NCBI GenBank assembly: GCA_015233565.1
Contig: JADFXM010000025.1
Span: 1-64,000, forward strand
Origin: Candidatus Rifleibacteriota bacterium
GTDB lineage: Bacteria > Muiribacteriota > Ozemobacteria > Ozemobacterales > Ozemobacteraceae
Length of the DNA: 64,000 nucleotides
Reading direction: 5' to 3'
Shown here: piece after piece, positions 52,431 to 61,729 of the stretch
How the letters are laid out: each line of letters starts with the position of its first letter
Position numbering within the stretch: position 1 is the stretch's first letter
Position numbers and translations under genes: made by a program
The notes under the pieces: model-generated
Seen by the model: the letters and a program-made list of their open reading frames with translations, nothing else
Databases searched by the model: none
What the model was told of the DNA's origin: nothing

Positions 52431-52812
52431 TTACAGACTCCGAATATATTCTTTTCTAACAATGAATAAACCGAAAGAGGTATTATACGGAAAAAAAAAG
52501 AAAAATAAAACAAAAATAAAAAGAGAACAGGAATTTCCAGGGCAAACGTACACTTTTTTCGCTGTTAATCAACCTTTTACGAGGTTTCCTGTTGAAGCTA
52601 CTTTAGCGGGAATTTCGTATAAAAAGCTCATTTTTTGAAAAAAATATTAGCAGAAAAATATGATTTATGAAACGGCATTGAAAAGATTAATCGCATCAGA
52701 TCAACAAAAAGTAAGCGTTTGCCCTGGAATTTCTTTCGCCTTGATGAACTCTTTCACAAATGTTAGAATCACAATTTGAATTTTGGTTTTATTATTCCAA
52801 AAGGAACTTTTT
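52431..52812. other. divergent promoter region of smc and the HEAT gene
   Basis: This 382-bp region has a TATAAT -10 for smc on the minus strand (52487-52482), the HEAT-gene promoter (separate entry) and two inverted copies of a roughly 25-bp sequence. The 14-bp core is TTCCAGGGCAAACG at 52535-52548, with its exact reverse complement at 52716-52729. A further AAAAAGT block is shared at equal distance. Confidence 0.65.
52741..52769 (+). promoter_or_regulatory. promoter of the HEAT-repeat gene
   Basis: TTGATG (52741-52746), a 17-bp spacer and TAGAAT (52764-52769), with TG at 52761-52762 extending the -10. It lies 12 bp after the second inverted site. Confidence 0.65.
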
Positions 52813-53970
52813 ATGACCGAAAACTCGAAAGTAACCAAACTTGAAAAGGGGGAAGTAATGACAGATAGCTGGGAAAATTTTCTGGAATCCCTCTATTCTC
52901 AAGATCCAACCCTCAGAGAAATGGCCGTTTTAGAGCTTCCAATGTGGGCGGAAACCGGAAAGGCAATAAATGAAGTTCTGGAGATTTCGCTTCGTGATAA
53001 AGCTAGTTCGGTTGCTCGTGCGGCTGCAGTAGTTGCAGGACGGATGGGTTTGTCTAACCCCGAGATTTTGGATGTACTTGCTTCGAGAATAAGTGATCCG
53101 GATGAGCTCTTTAGAAGAACGGTGGTAACCGCTTTAGGGCGCATGGGTCCCTCCGCCATTCCTCTTTTGCTTAGGCTACTCAGTGACCGGGATTTGTTCA
53201 TCAGGCAATATGCGACTATGATTCTTGAACAGATTGGTGAGACTGCTGTTCCTCAGCTGGTTTCTTCACTGAATAACCCTTTATTGAGAAGGTCTGTTGC
53301 AGAAATTCTTCATAGAATCGGTAGTGCTGCTGTTCCTGAATTGTTGAAAGAGGTTGAAGAAGCTAATGCTGAAACGAGGTTCTGTATTATTGACATCCTT
53401 GAAAAAATAGGTCCTATTGTCCTTCCCAGAATGCTCGAAATGATGAAACAATCAGTTGGCCCGCAGCAAGTCAATGATTTTTTCCCTCAATTCGGAATAG
53501 ATGCTATTCCGCAATTATTAAGCCTTTTGAGGGACGAGAAAGTTGAAAATAGATGCAAAGCTGCTTCTTCATTGGTCCGAATAGGAAAACCAGCCATCAG
53601 GGGCTTGATTACAGCGCTAATGGATAATAATCCAAGTGTTTGCTGGCTTGCTGCACAAGCTCTTTCCCAAATCGGCTCTCCAGCAGCTCCTGATTTGATG
53701 TATACATTAAGAACTTCAGGGCAATCCACGCGCTGGGTGATTGGCGAAGTGTTCTTGAAAATGGGGGAGCAGGTGATCCCCTTCCTCCTGGATGGCCTGA
53801 AAAATCAGGAAGTCGCCGTTCGTCAGATTTCAAGTCATGTTCTTGGCGAAATGGGAAGTGTTGGCAGTGTAGCTATAGATGAATTAAACCATGCTTTTGA
53901 GAAAGAAACGGATGAAAATGTTCGGGAAATAATTAAAACATCCATTGAAAAGTTATCAATTCATGATTGA
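52813..53970 (+). CDS. HEAT/PBS-lyase repeat protein
   Basis: A 385-residue protein built almost wholly of HEAT-like repeats of about 31 residues (for example ELFRRTVVTALGRMGPSAIP and VENRCKAASSLVRIGKPAIR). There are no enzyme residues, membrane helices or signal peptide. It should be a cytoplasmic scaffold. ATG 52813 follows AAGGA by 7 bases; the frame extends to a TTG at 52783. It heads a plus-strand run of four genes. Confidence 0.85.
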   Translation: MTENSKVTKLEKGEVMTDSWENFLESLYSQDPTLREMAVLELPMWAETGKAINEVLEISLRDKASSVARAAAVVAGRMGLSNPEILDVLASRISDPDELFRRTVVTALGRMGPSAIPLLLRLLSDRDLFIRQYATMILEQIGETAVPQLVSSLNNPLLRRSVAEILHRIGSAAVPELLKEVEEANAETRFCIIDILEKIGPIVLPRMLEMMKQSVGPQQVNDFFPQFGIDAIPQLLSLLRDEKVENRCKAASSLVRIGKPAIRGLITALMDNNPSVCWLAAQALSQIGSPAAPDLMYTLRTSGQSTRWVIGEVFLKMGEQVIPFLLDGLKNQEVAVRQISSHVLGEMGSVGSVAIDELNHAFEKETDENVREIIKTSIEKLSIHD

Positions 53971-54071
53971 ACAGAGTGCACTTTTCAGGATTTACTACTG
54001 GGAAAGACTGACAAATAGAGAAACGATTAGCATGATTCGTATAGAAAAATTTAAAGCGAGGAGTTAATGCA

Positions 54072-54539
54072 ATGTCGAAACGAGTTCCTGAGCTCACTTG
54101 GCAGGATAAAGCAATTTTGGTTGTTATTCCGATTGTGGTACTGGTTATTTTCATAGCAGCAAATCATTTGACCAAAGATTTAACGGTATATGATGCTTTT
54201 TCTCAAAGACTTCCTAAAATTGAAGTCAGGGATGGTGGCATGATTCACGAAGTTCTTCCCATCACGAAAAACGGAACTGAATCTTCGCAGATTTGCCGCG
54301 TTCAAAACAGAGAAGGATCTCATGAATTTACTTTTGTTTATCATGTGCAAGGTTCCGAGACAATGAATCTTCAGCCGGGGCGGTTACTCCAGTTTTACGG
54401 AGAATTCAAGTTTGATGAAAAAGGTGGAACGATAGAAATTCCCTATAAAGGGAAAAGCGGGCGATTGGCAGGTTGGGCGGTTTACGAGAATCACAGATAT
54501 TACTCCAAAACAGAAGACCAGGACAGGGGAAAGATGTAG
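54072..54539 (+). CDS. membrane-anchored DUF3465-like protein
   Basis: A 155-residue protein with one N-terminal membrane helix (about 13-31) and an extracytoplasmic domain resembling DUF3465 (FYGEFKFDEKGGTIEIPYKG...GWAVYENHRYY). DUF3465 proteins are small OB-fold-like secreted proteins of unknown role. It is in a run with the HEAT gene upstream (102-bp gap) and an unknown gene 55 bp downstream. Confidence 0.7.
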   Translation: MSKRVPELTWQDKAILVVIPIVVLVIFIAANHLTKDLTVYDAFSQRLPKIEVRDGGMIHEVLPITKNGTESSQICRVQNREGSHEFTFVYHVQGSETMNLQPGRLLQFYGEFKFDEKGGTIEIPYKGKSGRLAGWAVYENHRYYSKTEDQDRGKM

Positions 54540-54594
54540 TTCACCGTTCAAAAGGTTTACCAAGGGAAAGGAATTTCCAAAAAGGGATGAAAAA

Positions 54595-55254
54595 ATGGAA
54601 AATAGCGTAGAAGTCTATAAGACTCTTTTAAGTGATGTTTTTGCAAAATTGATGACATTTACTCTCGGTGAGGAGTTTGATGAAGAGCTAGGTGCTTCAC
54701 TCGAACTGTTTTACAATCTCAAGGAGGGTGATTCCTACGAATTTGATCCGGAAAATGAATTTCTTTTCTTATCCTGGTTTTTACTCGACGACACAGATAC
54801 AGAAGGAAAAGCCCTAATTCATCGATTTCTTGACAGAAATGCTTCCAAGCTTTCCCAACTTGAAAATCAAGTTTGCCTTGCTCTAATGGATACGCATTTG
54901 ACAATGTTGGAAGTCCAGGATATTGATCCAAGCCGTTCTATTAAACTGAAGGACCTATTCCTTGGAGAGGAATTCGAAGTAGCTGAAGCTTCCGGAGCTG
55001 ATGAAAAGTTTCGGAAGAACCTTTTGTATACGCGGGTATTGCGGTTGGGTGAAACTAGATTTTTGGTCGGGGCCGGTACTTTTCTTTCTCCAGGGTTGAA
55101 AGATCCCATTTTGACTTTTATCTCAAAGGAATATCAGCGCGAGTGCGAGGCTGGAGAGCCACTTTCCTTCAAGCAATTCCTAAAGGAAAATGGAGAGTTG
55201 ATAAATTGGTGGATATGCGCTTGGCAAAAGGGTGGAGAAATAGAGTATAACTGA
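54595..55254 (+). CDS. unknown acidic cytoplasmic protein
   Basis: A 219-residue protein with an acidic, leucine-rich sequence, no signal peptide and no family I recognise. The C-terminal half (SLKLKDLFLGEEFEVAEASG...) has an alternation of beta strands that could be a small barrel. It sits between the DUF3465 gene and the PH-like gene in the same direction. Confidence 0.6.
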   Translation: MENSVEVYKTLLSDVFAKLMTFTLGEEFDEELGASLELFYNLKEGDSYEFDPENEFLFLSWFLLDDTDTEGKALIHRFLDRNASKLSQLENQVCLALMDTHLTMLEVQDIDPSRSIKLKDLFLGEEFEVAEASGADEKFRKNLLYTRVLRLGETRFLVGAGTFLSPGLKDPILTFISKEYQRECEAGEPLSFKQFLKENGELINWWICAWQKGGEIEYN

Positions 55255-55398
55255 TTCTCTGGCCATAAATTTAAGAAACTCCCACTTTATGTCGATTTAT
55301 TAAATTTTATTTCGCAATCTTTTTTAAAGTTAGTTTTTGAGCGACACATTGATTTAAAATATTGCTAAAGATTTTCCAAAACGAGGGGATATCCTGAA

Positions 55399-56658
55399 AT
55401 GAAGTTTGCCAGTTTTGATTCGCTGAATCAGTCGAATAAGAAAACAGCTCTATTAAGCATAAAAGACTCCCCGACAAAAAAGAAAGAAGATTTTTTTCTG
55501 ACTTTACATGCTTTGTTAGACCCTGATTCCCAGGTAAAACTTACTGCCAAGCTTGTTTATGCTGCATTTCAAAACGAAGAATATTATCTGGATTTGAAAG
55601 GCTTAAGCCAGGAAGAGATCCAGAAAAAAGTCGAAGAGGAATTCAAGGAACTTCAGGGAGCTCGACCGATTTTAATCGAATGGGATGGCGGGATTGACCA
55701 GCCAGTCATGGCAAAAAATCTCCAAAATCGGCTTAGAAAAGCTGAAGTAAGCGGTGAATGGGACGGCTCATTTCCTCAATCAGCCCAAATACTTAATTCT
55801 CTTCGTGAAGACACTCAGGGAATGATTAAATCGCAGTTGCATGCGGGTGAGGAGACAAAACATTCTTTCATCGCTTGTTATCATGAAGGCTTGAAGCCTT
55901 TCAGGGACGCGCATCGCACTTTAGATAGTACTACAACTGTTTCTGTAGTAAATTTGAGCCATTTTCATTTTGAATTGCCTGAATTTCCGAATATTCAGGC
56001 AATGTTTTCCTTGCTGGAACGGCCAATTTACCTCTTGGTTCTTTTGACAACTGAAAGATTGATAATTTTCCTTAGAGATCAGATCAGAACTTCGAGAGCA
56101 TCGGTACAAGCCATACCATTTTCTCAGATGAAAAGAGTTTCAAGTGTTCAAACGCAACGCGGAGTTACTGTTGAAATTGAAACAGATGGTGATCTTTTTA
56201 AAATTCCCAATCTCCTTTCACAAGATGGAACTGACCTGGACCGGCTTCTTCGCGAGCAAAGTATTTCGGCAATTGAAGCTGATGAGAAAATGCCACAACC
56301 TGCCCGTGAATCTCGTGAATTAAACAAAGAAATGAATCTGGAAGCCCCGAAAGAGGTGCCCCCTACGCTAATTATCGCTGAACAAACACAGAGCCCGGTT
56401 ATAGAGAAAAATATTGAGATTTTGGAAGAGCGAATCGGAGCTCAAGACAGCTCCGCCGAAAAAATTTCCCTTCCTGAGATGGTTGAAGAGGTTAAAGCCA
56501 CAGCATATTCAGATTCGAATGAAGCAATGGAAGGAATGTTTAAAGCGCTCGACGATGCTCTGAACTCATACAAAGCCGCAGTCCGCCTGGGAGCACCAAG
56601 AAGTGCACTAATAGAAAGATGGTTTACTGCGTTTGTAAATGAAATTAAGAAAAGCTGA
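55399..56658 (+). CDS. unknown protein with a bacterial PH-like segment
   Basis: A 419-residue soluble protein. The middle region (about 205-275: RPIYLLVLLTTERLIIFLRDQ...IPFSQMKRVSS...FKIPNL) resembles bacterial PH-like (YokE/bPH) domains. The N-terminal 200 residues are helical without a recognised fold, followed by a low-complexity acidic linker (290-375) and a C-terminal helix. No signal peptide. Probable role is protein interaction. Confidence 0.55.
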   Translation: MKFASFDSLNQSNKKTALLSIKDSPTKKKEDFFLTLHALLDPDSQVKLTAKLVYAAFQNEEYYLDLKGLSQEEIQKKVEEEFKELQGARPILIEWDGGIDQPVMAKNLQNRLRKAEVSGEWDGSFPQSAQILNSLREDTQGMIKSQLHAGEETKHSFIACYHEGLKPFRDAHRTLDSTTTVSVVNLSHFHFELPEFPNIQAMFSLLERPIYLLVLLTTERLIIFLRDQIRTSRASVQAIPFSQMKRVSSVQTQRGVTVEIETDGDLFKIPNLLSQDGTDLDRLLREQSISAIEADEKMPQPARESRELNKEMNLEAPKEVPPTLIIAEQTQSPVIEKNIEILEERIGAQDSSAEKISLPEMVEEVKATAYSDSNEAMEGMFKALDDALNSYKAAVRLGAPRSALIERWFTAFVNEIKKS

Positions 56659-56806
56659 TTTTTTATTTCATCGTTTAAAACCACTTCCTTTGGGCGTGGT
56701 CAGAGACATATGGCTCTGCCGGTCAGTTGCTGTAGCCAGCGTGAGCGGTTGTTCTTGATTGATACCCCACGTATGAAGACAATTCGCCCCCTCTGGTGGT
56801 GGTCAT

Positions 56807-58465
56807 TTACTTGCTTAGGATTTCTTTCACTTTTGCGACAATTTTTTTTGCTGAGAAAGGCTTTTGAATAAATTCCAAGCCGGCGTTCAATTTTCCTTGT
56901 TGGGTGATAATATCTGCGGTGTACCCGGACATGAACAATTGTTTCATTTTGGGAAATAGGGCTTGAAGTTTTTCTGCGAGTTCCAAGCCGTTCATATTAG
57001 GCATTATCACATCAGTAATCAGAATATGAATATCTCCCCTCCATTTTCTGGTAATAAGAAGCGCTTCATCTGGTGTTTGGGCAGTTAGAACCCGATACCC
57101 GGCATTTTCCAGCATTGCCTTTAGCACGTCCAGAAGTGAGGGTTCGTCTTCCACAACCAAAATGGTTTCAGTACCTTGTTGGGTAGGTGCAATGCCAGCT
57201 TGGACTTGTACACTCTCAGGTGCACCAAAAAACCGGGGTAAGTAAATCCTGAAGGTTGTTCCTTTACCGGGCTCGCTTCGGACATCAATAGATCCATTAT
57301 TTTGCTTAACCACACCATAGACGGTCGAAAGACCAAGACCAGCGCCTTTTTCCACTCCTTTTGTGGTAAAGAAAGGCTCAAAGATGTTGTCGAGAGTTTC
57401 CTGGCTCATTCCGGAACCATTATCACTGATAGTGAGTAGGACATAATCCCCGGGGGTTAGGTCTTGAATCTCGACACCCTTGGATTTAGGCGAATTAACG
57501 TTTTCCGCGTGAATAGTGATTTTTCCCACATTAGTAATGGCGTCTTTGGCATTGACACACAAATTTGTCAGGATCTGGGCAATTTGTGAGGGATCTGCTT
57601 TGACAAGGCCCAGATCGGTCTCGACAACCCAGTCTAATATGATGTTTTCACCGATAAGCCGTCGTAGCATTTTCAGCATTCCACCGATTGTTTCGTTAAG
57701 ATTGAGTACTTCGGGAACGAAAGGCTGTTTTCGGGCGAAGGCAAGAAGTTGACCCGTGAGATCAGCTGAACGTTGGGCAACTTGAAGGATCTGCAGAATA
57801 TTTGTATGCAGAGGGTGCGTCTGGTCCATTTTATTCAACGCAAAGTCAGCATGTCCCAGGATTATCCCAAGATTGTTGTTGAAATCATGGGCGACTCCAC
57901 CTGCTAATCTTCCAATAGCTTCCATTTTTCTGGCCTGATGTAATTGGGCCTGGAGTTCTTCACGTTCTTTTTCAGCCTGTTTTCGCTGGGAAATGTCAGT
58001 CAAGGTGATGTGGAAAATTTCTGTCCCGTCAAGTTTTTGTGTAATATTTGCATTCATATTTGCCCAGACCGTGGTTAAGTCTTTTCTATTCATTCGCAAA
58101 TCGAGCGCCTTTGGCGTCTTCGTTTCAAGAAGTTGTTTGCGAAACAAATAATAGTTGTCCTGATCAGCAGGAAAAATGAATCTGGATAGTGGTTGCGCCT
58201 CCAGTTCCTTTCGGTGGGACCCTAACAAGCAGGCAAAAGCGAGATTTGCATCCAAAATAACTCCATTTCCGTCGATGTTGACATACCCAACAGGTGCCAG
58301 ATCAAATAAATCAAAGTAGCGCCTCTGGGAAACTTCAAGTTCCGCATGTATCCTGCGCAATTCATCATTCTGCATTTTCAGCTCAATCTGGTGAGTCTGC
58401 AGATCACTCAGAATTTTCTGCATCTCTTCAAGCGTGTCACTATCACGGCTTGTTTTTGGGGTCAT
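56807..58465 (-). CDS. hybrid PAS sensor histidine kinase
   Basis: A 552-residue soluble kinase: coiled coil (12-50), PAS (about 45-160), HisKA with phospho-acceptor His193 (GGVAHDFNNNLG), HATPase with DNGSGM and GAGLGLS (349-380), and a C-terminal receiver with Asp485 (ITDVIMPN). The layout is typical of bacterial hybrid kinases without membrane helices. Its 5' end overlaps the CheB/CheR fusion by 23 bp, so both probably belong to one signalling unit sensing a cytoplasmic signal. No output transcription factor is adjacent. Confidence 0.9.
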   Translation of the reverse strand: MTPKTSRDSDTLEEMQKILSDLQTHQIELKMQNDELRRIHAELEVSQRRYFDLFDLAPVGYVNIDGNGVILDANLAFACLLGSHRKELEAQPLSRFIFPADQDNYYLFRKQLLETKTPKALDLRMNRKDLTTVWANMNANITQKLDGTEIFHITLTDISQRKQAEKEREELQAQLHQARKMEAIGRLAGGVAHDFNNNLGIILGHADFALNKMDQTHPLHTNILQILQVAQRSADLTGQLLAFARKQPFVPEVLNLNETIGGMLKMLRRLIGENIILDWVVETDLGLVKADPSQIAQILTNLCVNAKDAITNVGKITIHAENVNSPKSKGVEIQDLTPGDYVLLTISDNGSGMSQETLDNIFEPFFTTKGVEKGAGLGLSTVYGVVKQNNGSIDVRSEPGKGTTFRIYLPRFFGAPESVQVQAGIAPTQQGTETILVVEDEPSLLDVLKAMLENAGYRVLTAQTPDEALLITRKWRGDIHILITDVIMPNMNGLELAEKLQALFPKMKQLFMSGYTADIITQQGKLNAGLEFIQKPFSAKKIVAKVKEILSK

Positions 58466-61175
58466 ATCTGTTCCCTTTCTGCATTATTTCGGAAATATTC
58501 ATAAAGGTGATAACTGCGCCTTCGATTACGTTTTCGAGCGTACGGTATGGAAGAATTCTCATTATGAACCATTCGCCCGAATTCCTTTGAACTTCGATTT
58601 CTTTAGGGATCAGATTATCCAATACAGCTTGAATGTCTTCTTGTAAGCGGTTATAGCCGATCAGATTAGTTACAATATGATTTACAGGGCGTCCTATATC
58701 TGACTGGATGAGGTTTATGATATGAGTGACTGTGGGTGTAAATCGCAGAATACGCAATTGATGATCGACAAAAATGGTGCCGATTCCTGGGCCGGCCAAT
58801 AAATTATTCATATCATTGTTAACCCTTGATAAATCAACTATCTTCGTTTGAAGCTCGGAGTTAACTGTGGCCAGTTCCTCGTTTACAGATTGCAGTTCTT
58901 CCTTTGAGGTTTCAAGTTCTTCATTGGCGGATTGAAGCTCTTCGTTGATTGACTGCATTTCCTCGTTGGAGGATTTGAGTTCTTCTATGGCAGTCTCGAA
59001 TTTTTCATTGGTGGCCTGAAGGTATTCTTCTTTGGCCTGAAGTTCTTGTGTCAATGAAAAAATTCTCGCACTGGTGCCTTTGGGTGTTCCCTTTACAATT
59101 TTTGCGGGCACCCGTTCAGTTGATAAACCAACGGTTTTTTCGAAATGCTTAATTTCAGCGTGCTGATTCTCAAAAATTATCAGAAACAATGTTTTTGACC
59201 CATTTTTTGGCGCTAAACTCGAATCTGCATTAACAGGGTGAACCGACATATTAACACTCAAAAAATCATCATTAGCTTTGACCCACAAGTTCGGACAGAA
59301 GACTGCCTCTTTATTTGAAGCTGCTTTGCGCAAAGCAATCGTCAGTTTGCGTTGTAAACCTTCGCGGGCCATTTTAAAAACATTGTTGGTTCCTGGTTCA
59401 CCGGGAGTTGGTTCCAGATACAAACCCGACCGTCCATGAAGGTAGAGAATGTCTCCCTGTTCGTTAACCAAAACAGCAACGGGAGCATACAATTGAAGCA
59501 ACACTTGTTCTGTTAGCTCACGAAGTGACATTTTGCCTTCACTGTGCCCTTTTCCTAAAAGGATTGGGGTCATTATTTCCCCCTTAAGTTTTGGGAAAAA
59601 CTCCCCAATTATTGGAAGGTGAGGGCCGATGTAATCTTCTTTGCGTTGATATAGTTTTACTTTTGGGTTAAGTGTTTGAAAAAGTTCCGAAAATTCACCA
59701 ATAGATTCGGAGGTCCCTAGGAGAAGGTATCCCCCTGGGTTTAGCGAATAATGAAACAATGGAAAAAGCTTCTTTTGAAGTTCTGCTCCCATGTAGATCA
59801 ATAAATTTCGGCAGCTTATCAATGCCAATTTTGAAATGGGAGGGTCTTTGATCACGTTCTGTTTGGAAAAAATCAGCATATCACGAATGGTTTTGTGTAT
59901 GCGATAAGCGCTACCATCGGGAATCATTACAAAAAAACGTGCCAGACGTTCAGGTGAGATGTCCGCGGAAATATTGGCACTATATATACCTATGCGTGCA
60001 ATATCAATAGCCTGGCCGTCAATGTCGGTTGCAAAAATCTGTGCTTTGAAATTTTGCTTTAATTGCTCCATGTGCTCCTGCAGAAGGATTGCTATTGAAT
60101 AAGCTTCTTCGCCAGTGGAGCAGCCTGGGACCCAAATACGAACTGTTGCGCTTGAAGGTTTTCCGGCAAAAAGCTTTGGAATAACTACTTTTTCCAAAGC
60201 TTTGAAAGCTTCGGGATCCCGAAAAAAAGAGGTAACTCCAATTAATAAGTCCTGAAATAACGCAACTATTTCTGCAGGAGTCTGTTGCATGTATCGAGCG
60301 TATTCGTCAAGGGTTTCAATCTGATGAACTGCCATGCGTCTCATTATTCGACGGTTTATTGTGCTGGGTTTATACATGGAAAAATCATTTTCGGTCTTTC
60401 CACGCAGTAAGAAAAATATCTTCCTCAGTGCATTTTCTGCATCAGCCTCCGGTTTTGACGTTTTTGCAACTTGAGGTTTTTTTCCAAAAGCATGAGACAG
60501 GTATAGTTTCAACTGCGCAGGCATTTCTGCCGGCGGCAGAATATAGTCCACAAGACCGGTTGCAATGGAGCTACGTGGCATTCCATCGTATTCAGCGGAC
60601 TCGGGATTTTGGGATATCACCATTCCGCCTTCGCCTTTGATTGCACGAACACCAGCCGAACCATCACTTCCAGTGCCGGACAGAATGATGCCGATGGCCC
60701 GCTCGTGTTGGTCTTCCGCCAACGAACGAAAGAAAAAATCGATTGGTAGACGCTGACCACGCGGAGTGGAAAATTCAAGCAAATGTAATGTTCCCTGCTG
60801 AAAGGCCATATTGCAATTGGGTGGAATGATGTAAATTGAGTCAAGCTTTACTTTCATGCCATCTTCGACTTCGAAAACCGGCATTCGGGTATAGCGCTTA
60901 ACAATCTCGCTTAGAATGCTTTTATGGTCTGGTGAAAGATGTTGAACCAGAATAAAAACCATTCCTATCTCAGAATCAGCGGGCATTCCGGAAAAGAAAG
61001 CTTCGAATGCAGACAGGCCTCCCGCCGATGCTCCGATGCCGACGACAGGAAAACTCTGAGGTGTAATTTCAACCTCATCTGGCACGATCAGACTTTTGGG
61101 CTCTAGCTTTTCTTTAATTTTTTTCACTTTTGACGATAATCCTTGACAATGCTCTTGTTGGCTGGTGCGCTCCAC
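58443..61175 (-). CDS. CheB-CheR-PAS fusion protein
   Basis: A 910-residue protein: CheB methylesterase (about 40-225; Ser50 in GASAGG, His79 in VQHLSPDH, Asp171 in SGTGSDGS), CheR methyltransferase (about 255-510, with YLLLGTSESIGEF), a loop region, a long coiled coil with repeated NEELQS-type heptads (about 690-775), and a C-terminal PAS domain (780-895). All CheB catalytic residues are present. Such fusions are widespread outside chemotaxis and pair with kinases. There are no mcp or cheA genes here. The GTG start at 61175 lies in a hairpin and has no clear Shine-Dalgarno; a later GTG after AAGGA (codon 17) is an alternative. Confidence 0.9.
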   Translation of the reverse strand: MERTSQQEHCQGLSSKVKKIKEKLEPKSLIVPDEVEITPQSFPVVGIGASAGGLSAFEAFFSGMPADSEIGMVFILVQHLSPDHKSILSEIVKRYTRMPVFEVEDGMKVKLDSIYIIPPNCNMAFQQGTLHLLEFSTPRGQRLPIDFFFRSLAEDQHERAIGIILSGTGSDGSAGVRAIKGEGGMVISQNPESAEYDGMPRSSIATGLVDYILPPAEMPAQLKLYLSHAFGKKPQVAKTSKPEADAENALRKIFFLLRGKTENDFSMYKPSTINRRIMRRMAVHQIETLDEYARYMQQTPAEIVALFQDLLIGVTSFFRDPEAFKALEKVVIPKLFAGKPSSATVRIWVPGCSTGEEAYSIAILLQEHMEQLKQNFKAQIFATDIDGQAIDIARIGIYSANISADISPERLARFFVMIPDGSAYRIHKTIRDMLIFSKQNVIKDPPISKLALISCRNLLIYMGAELQKKLFPLFHYSLNPGGYLLLGTSESIGEFSELFQTLNPKVKLYQRKEDYIGPHLPIIGEFFPKLKGEIMTPILLGKGHSEGKMSLRELTEQVLLQLYAPVAVLVNEQGDILYLHGRSGLYLEPTPGEPGTNNVFKMAREGLQRKLTIALRKAASNKEAVFCPNLWVKANDDFLSVNMSVHPVNADSSLAPKNGSKTLFLIIFENQHAEIKHFEKTVGLSTERVPAKIVKGTPKGTSARIFSLTQELQAKEEYLQATNEKFETAIEELKSSNEEMQSINEELQSANEELETSKEELQSVNEELATVNSELQTKIVDLSRVNNDMNNLLAGPGIGTIFVDHQLRILRFTPTVTHIINLIQSDIGRPVNHIVTNLIGYNRLQEDIQAVLDNLIPKEIEVQRNSGEWFIMRILPYRTLENVIEGAVITFMNISEIMQKGNRYDPKNKP

Positions 61176-61182
61176 CAGCCAA
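61158..61182 (-). promoter_or_regulatory. hairpin over the start codon of the CheB-CheR gene
   Basis: TTGGCTGGTG (61158-61167) and CACCAGCCAA (61173-61182) form a perfect 10-bp stem with a 5-base loop. The annotated GTG start codon lies inside one arm. Confidence 0.5.
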
Positions 61183-61729
61183 TGGCCCGGATAATGAGCA
61201 CCACTCGAAGTCTATTTTTTTGCAGTGATCAGCCAACAAACAGATCGAGTTGATACACAAAGACGCTTCTCATCCTGGGAATTGGGTCAGGAATTTTGTT
61301 TGGTTCGGGAGGTGAAAACATTCTTTCTCTGTGCAGCTCTCCATGACCTATATTATAAAGCATTCCAAGTCCAAGTCAATGGAAATCTTAGGGTGAATGC
61401 TCAACCTTCTGGAATCTTCTGTGGAAGATCGTTCAAAAGAGCCAGAACATTTGCAGATTATTCTTCGCATTTTCTTGAATTCATGACAAGGTTGACAATT
61501 TTTATTCATTGGCGTGAGTGAGAGACACTCTCGTGTTCGGAAAAAATTATTTTTTCCGAATTTTCTGAACTTGCGTTGATGCAGGTTTATAAGTCAAGTA
61601 TTTTTACTCTTTTTCGCTGAAATCTTAGGGCAAAAGCAGTAAAATTGCCAGAATATTCTCAAGGAAGTTTCTGTTCTTGCCTTGATTATGTTTGCGTGGC
61701 CGAGAGACCCCATGCTTTTTTGGGGAAAA
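61183..61729. other. 547-bp gap with the second repeat copy
   Basis: The gap lies on the 5' side of the CheB-CheR gene and on the 3' side of the HEXXH gene (both minus). It holds the second repeat copy (61550-61619), the hairpin TTCGGAAAAAA/TTTTTTCCGAA (61536-61546, 61550-61560; 11 bp) and a small GAGAG-ACA-CTCTC hairpin (61521-61533). No CDS is supported. Confidence 0.6.
61550..61619 (-). repeat. dispersed non-coding repeat, copy B
   Basis: On the minus strand 61619-61591 is a perfect 29-base match to 43153-43181. The following roughly 41 bases (61590-61550) are about 76% identical to copy A. It lies 111 bp after the HEXXH stop codon, in the same direction as that gene, and leads into a perfect 11-bp hairpin (61536-61560). 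Confidence 0.85.
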
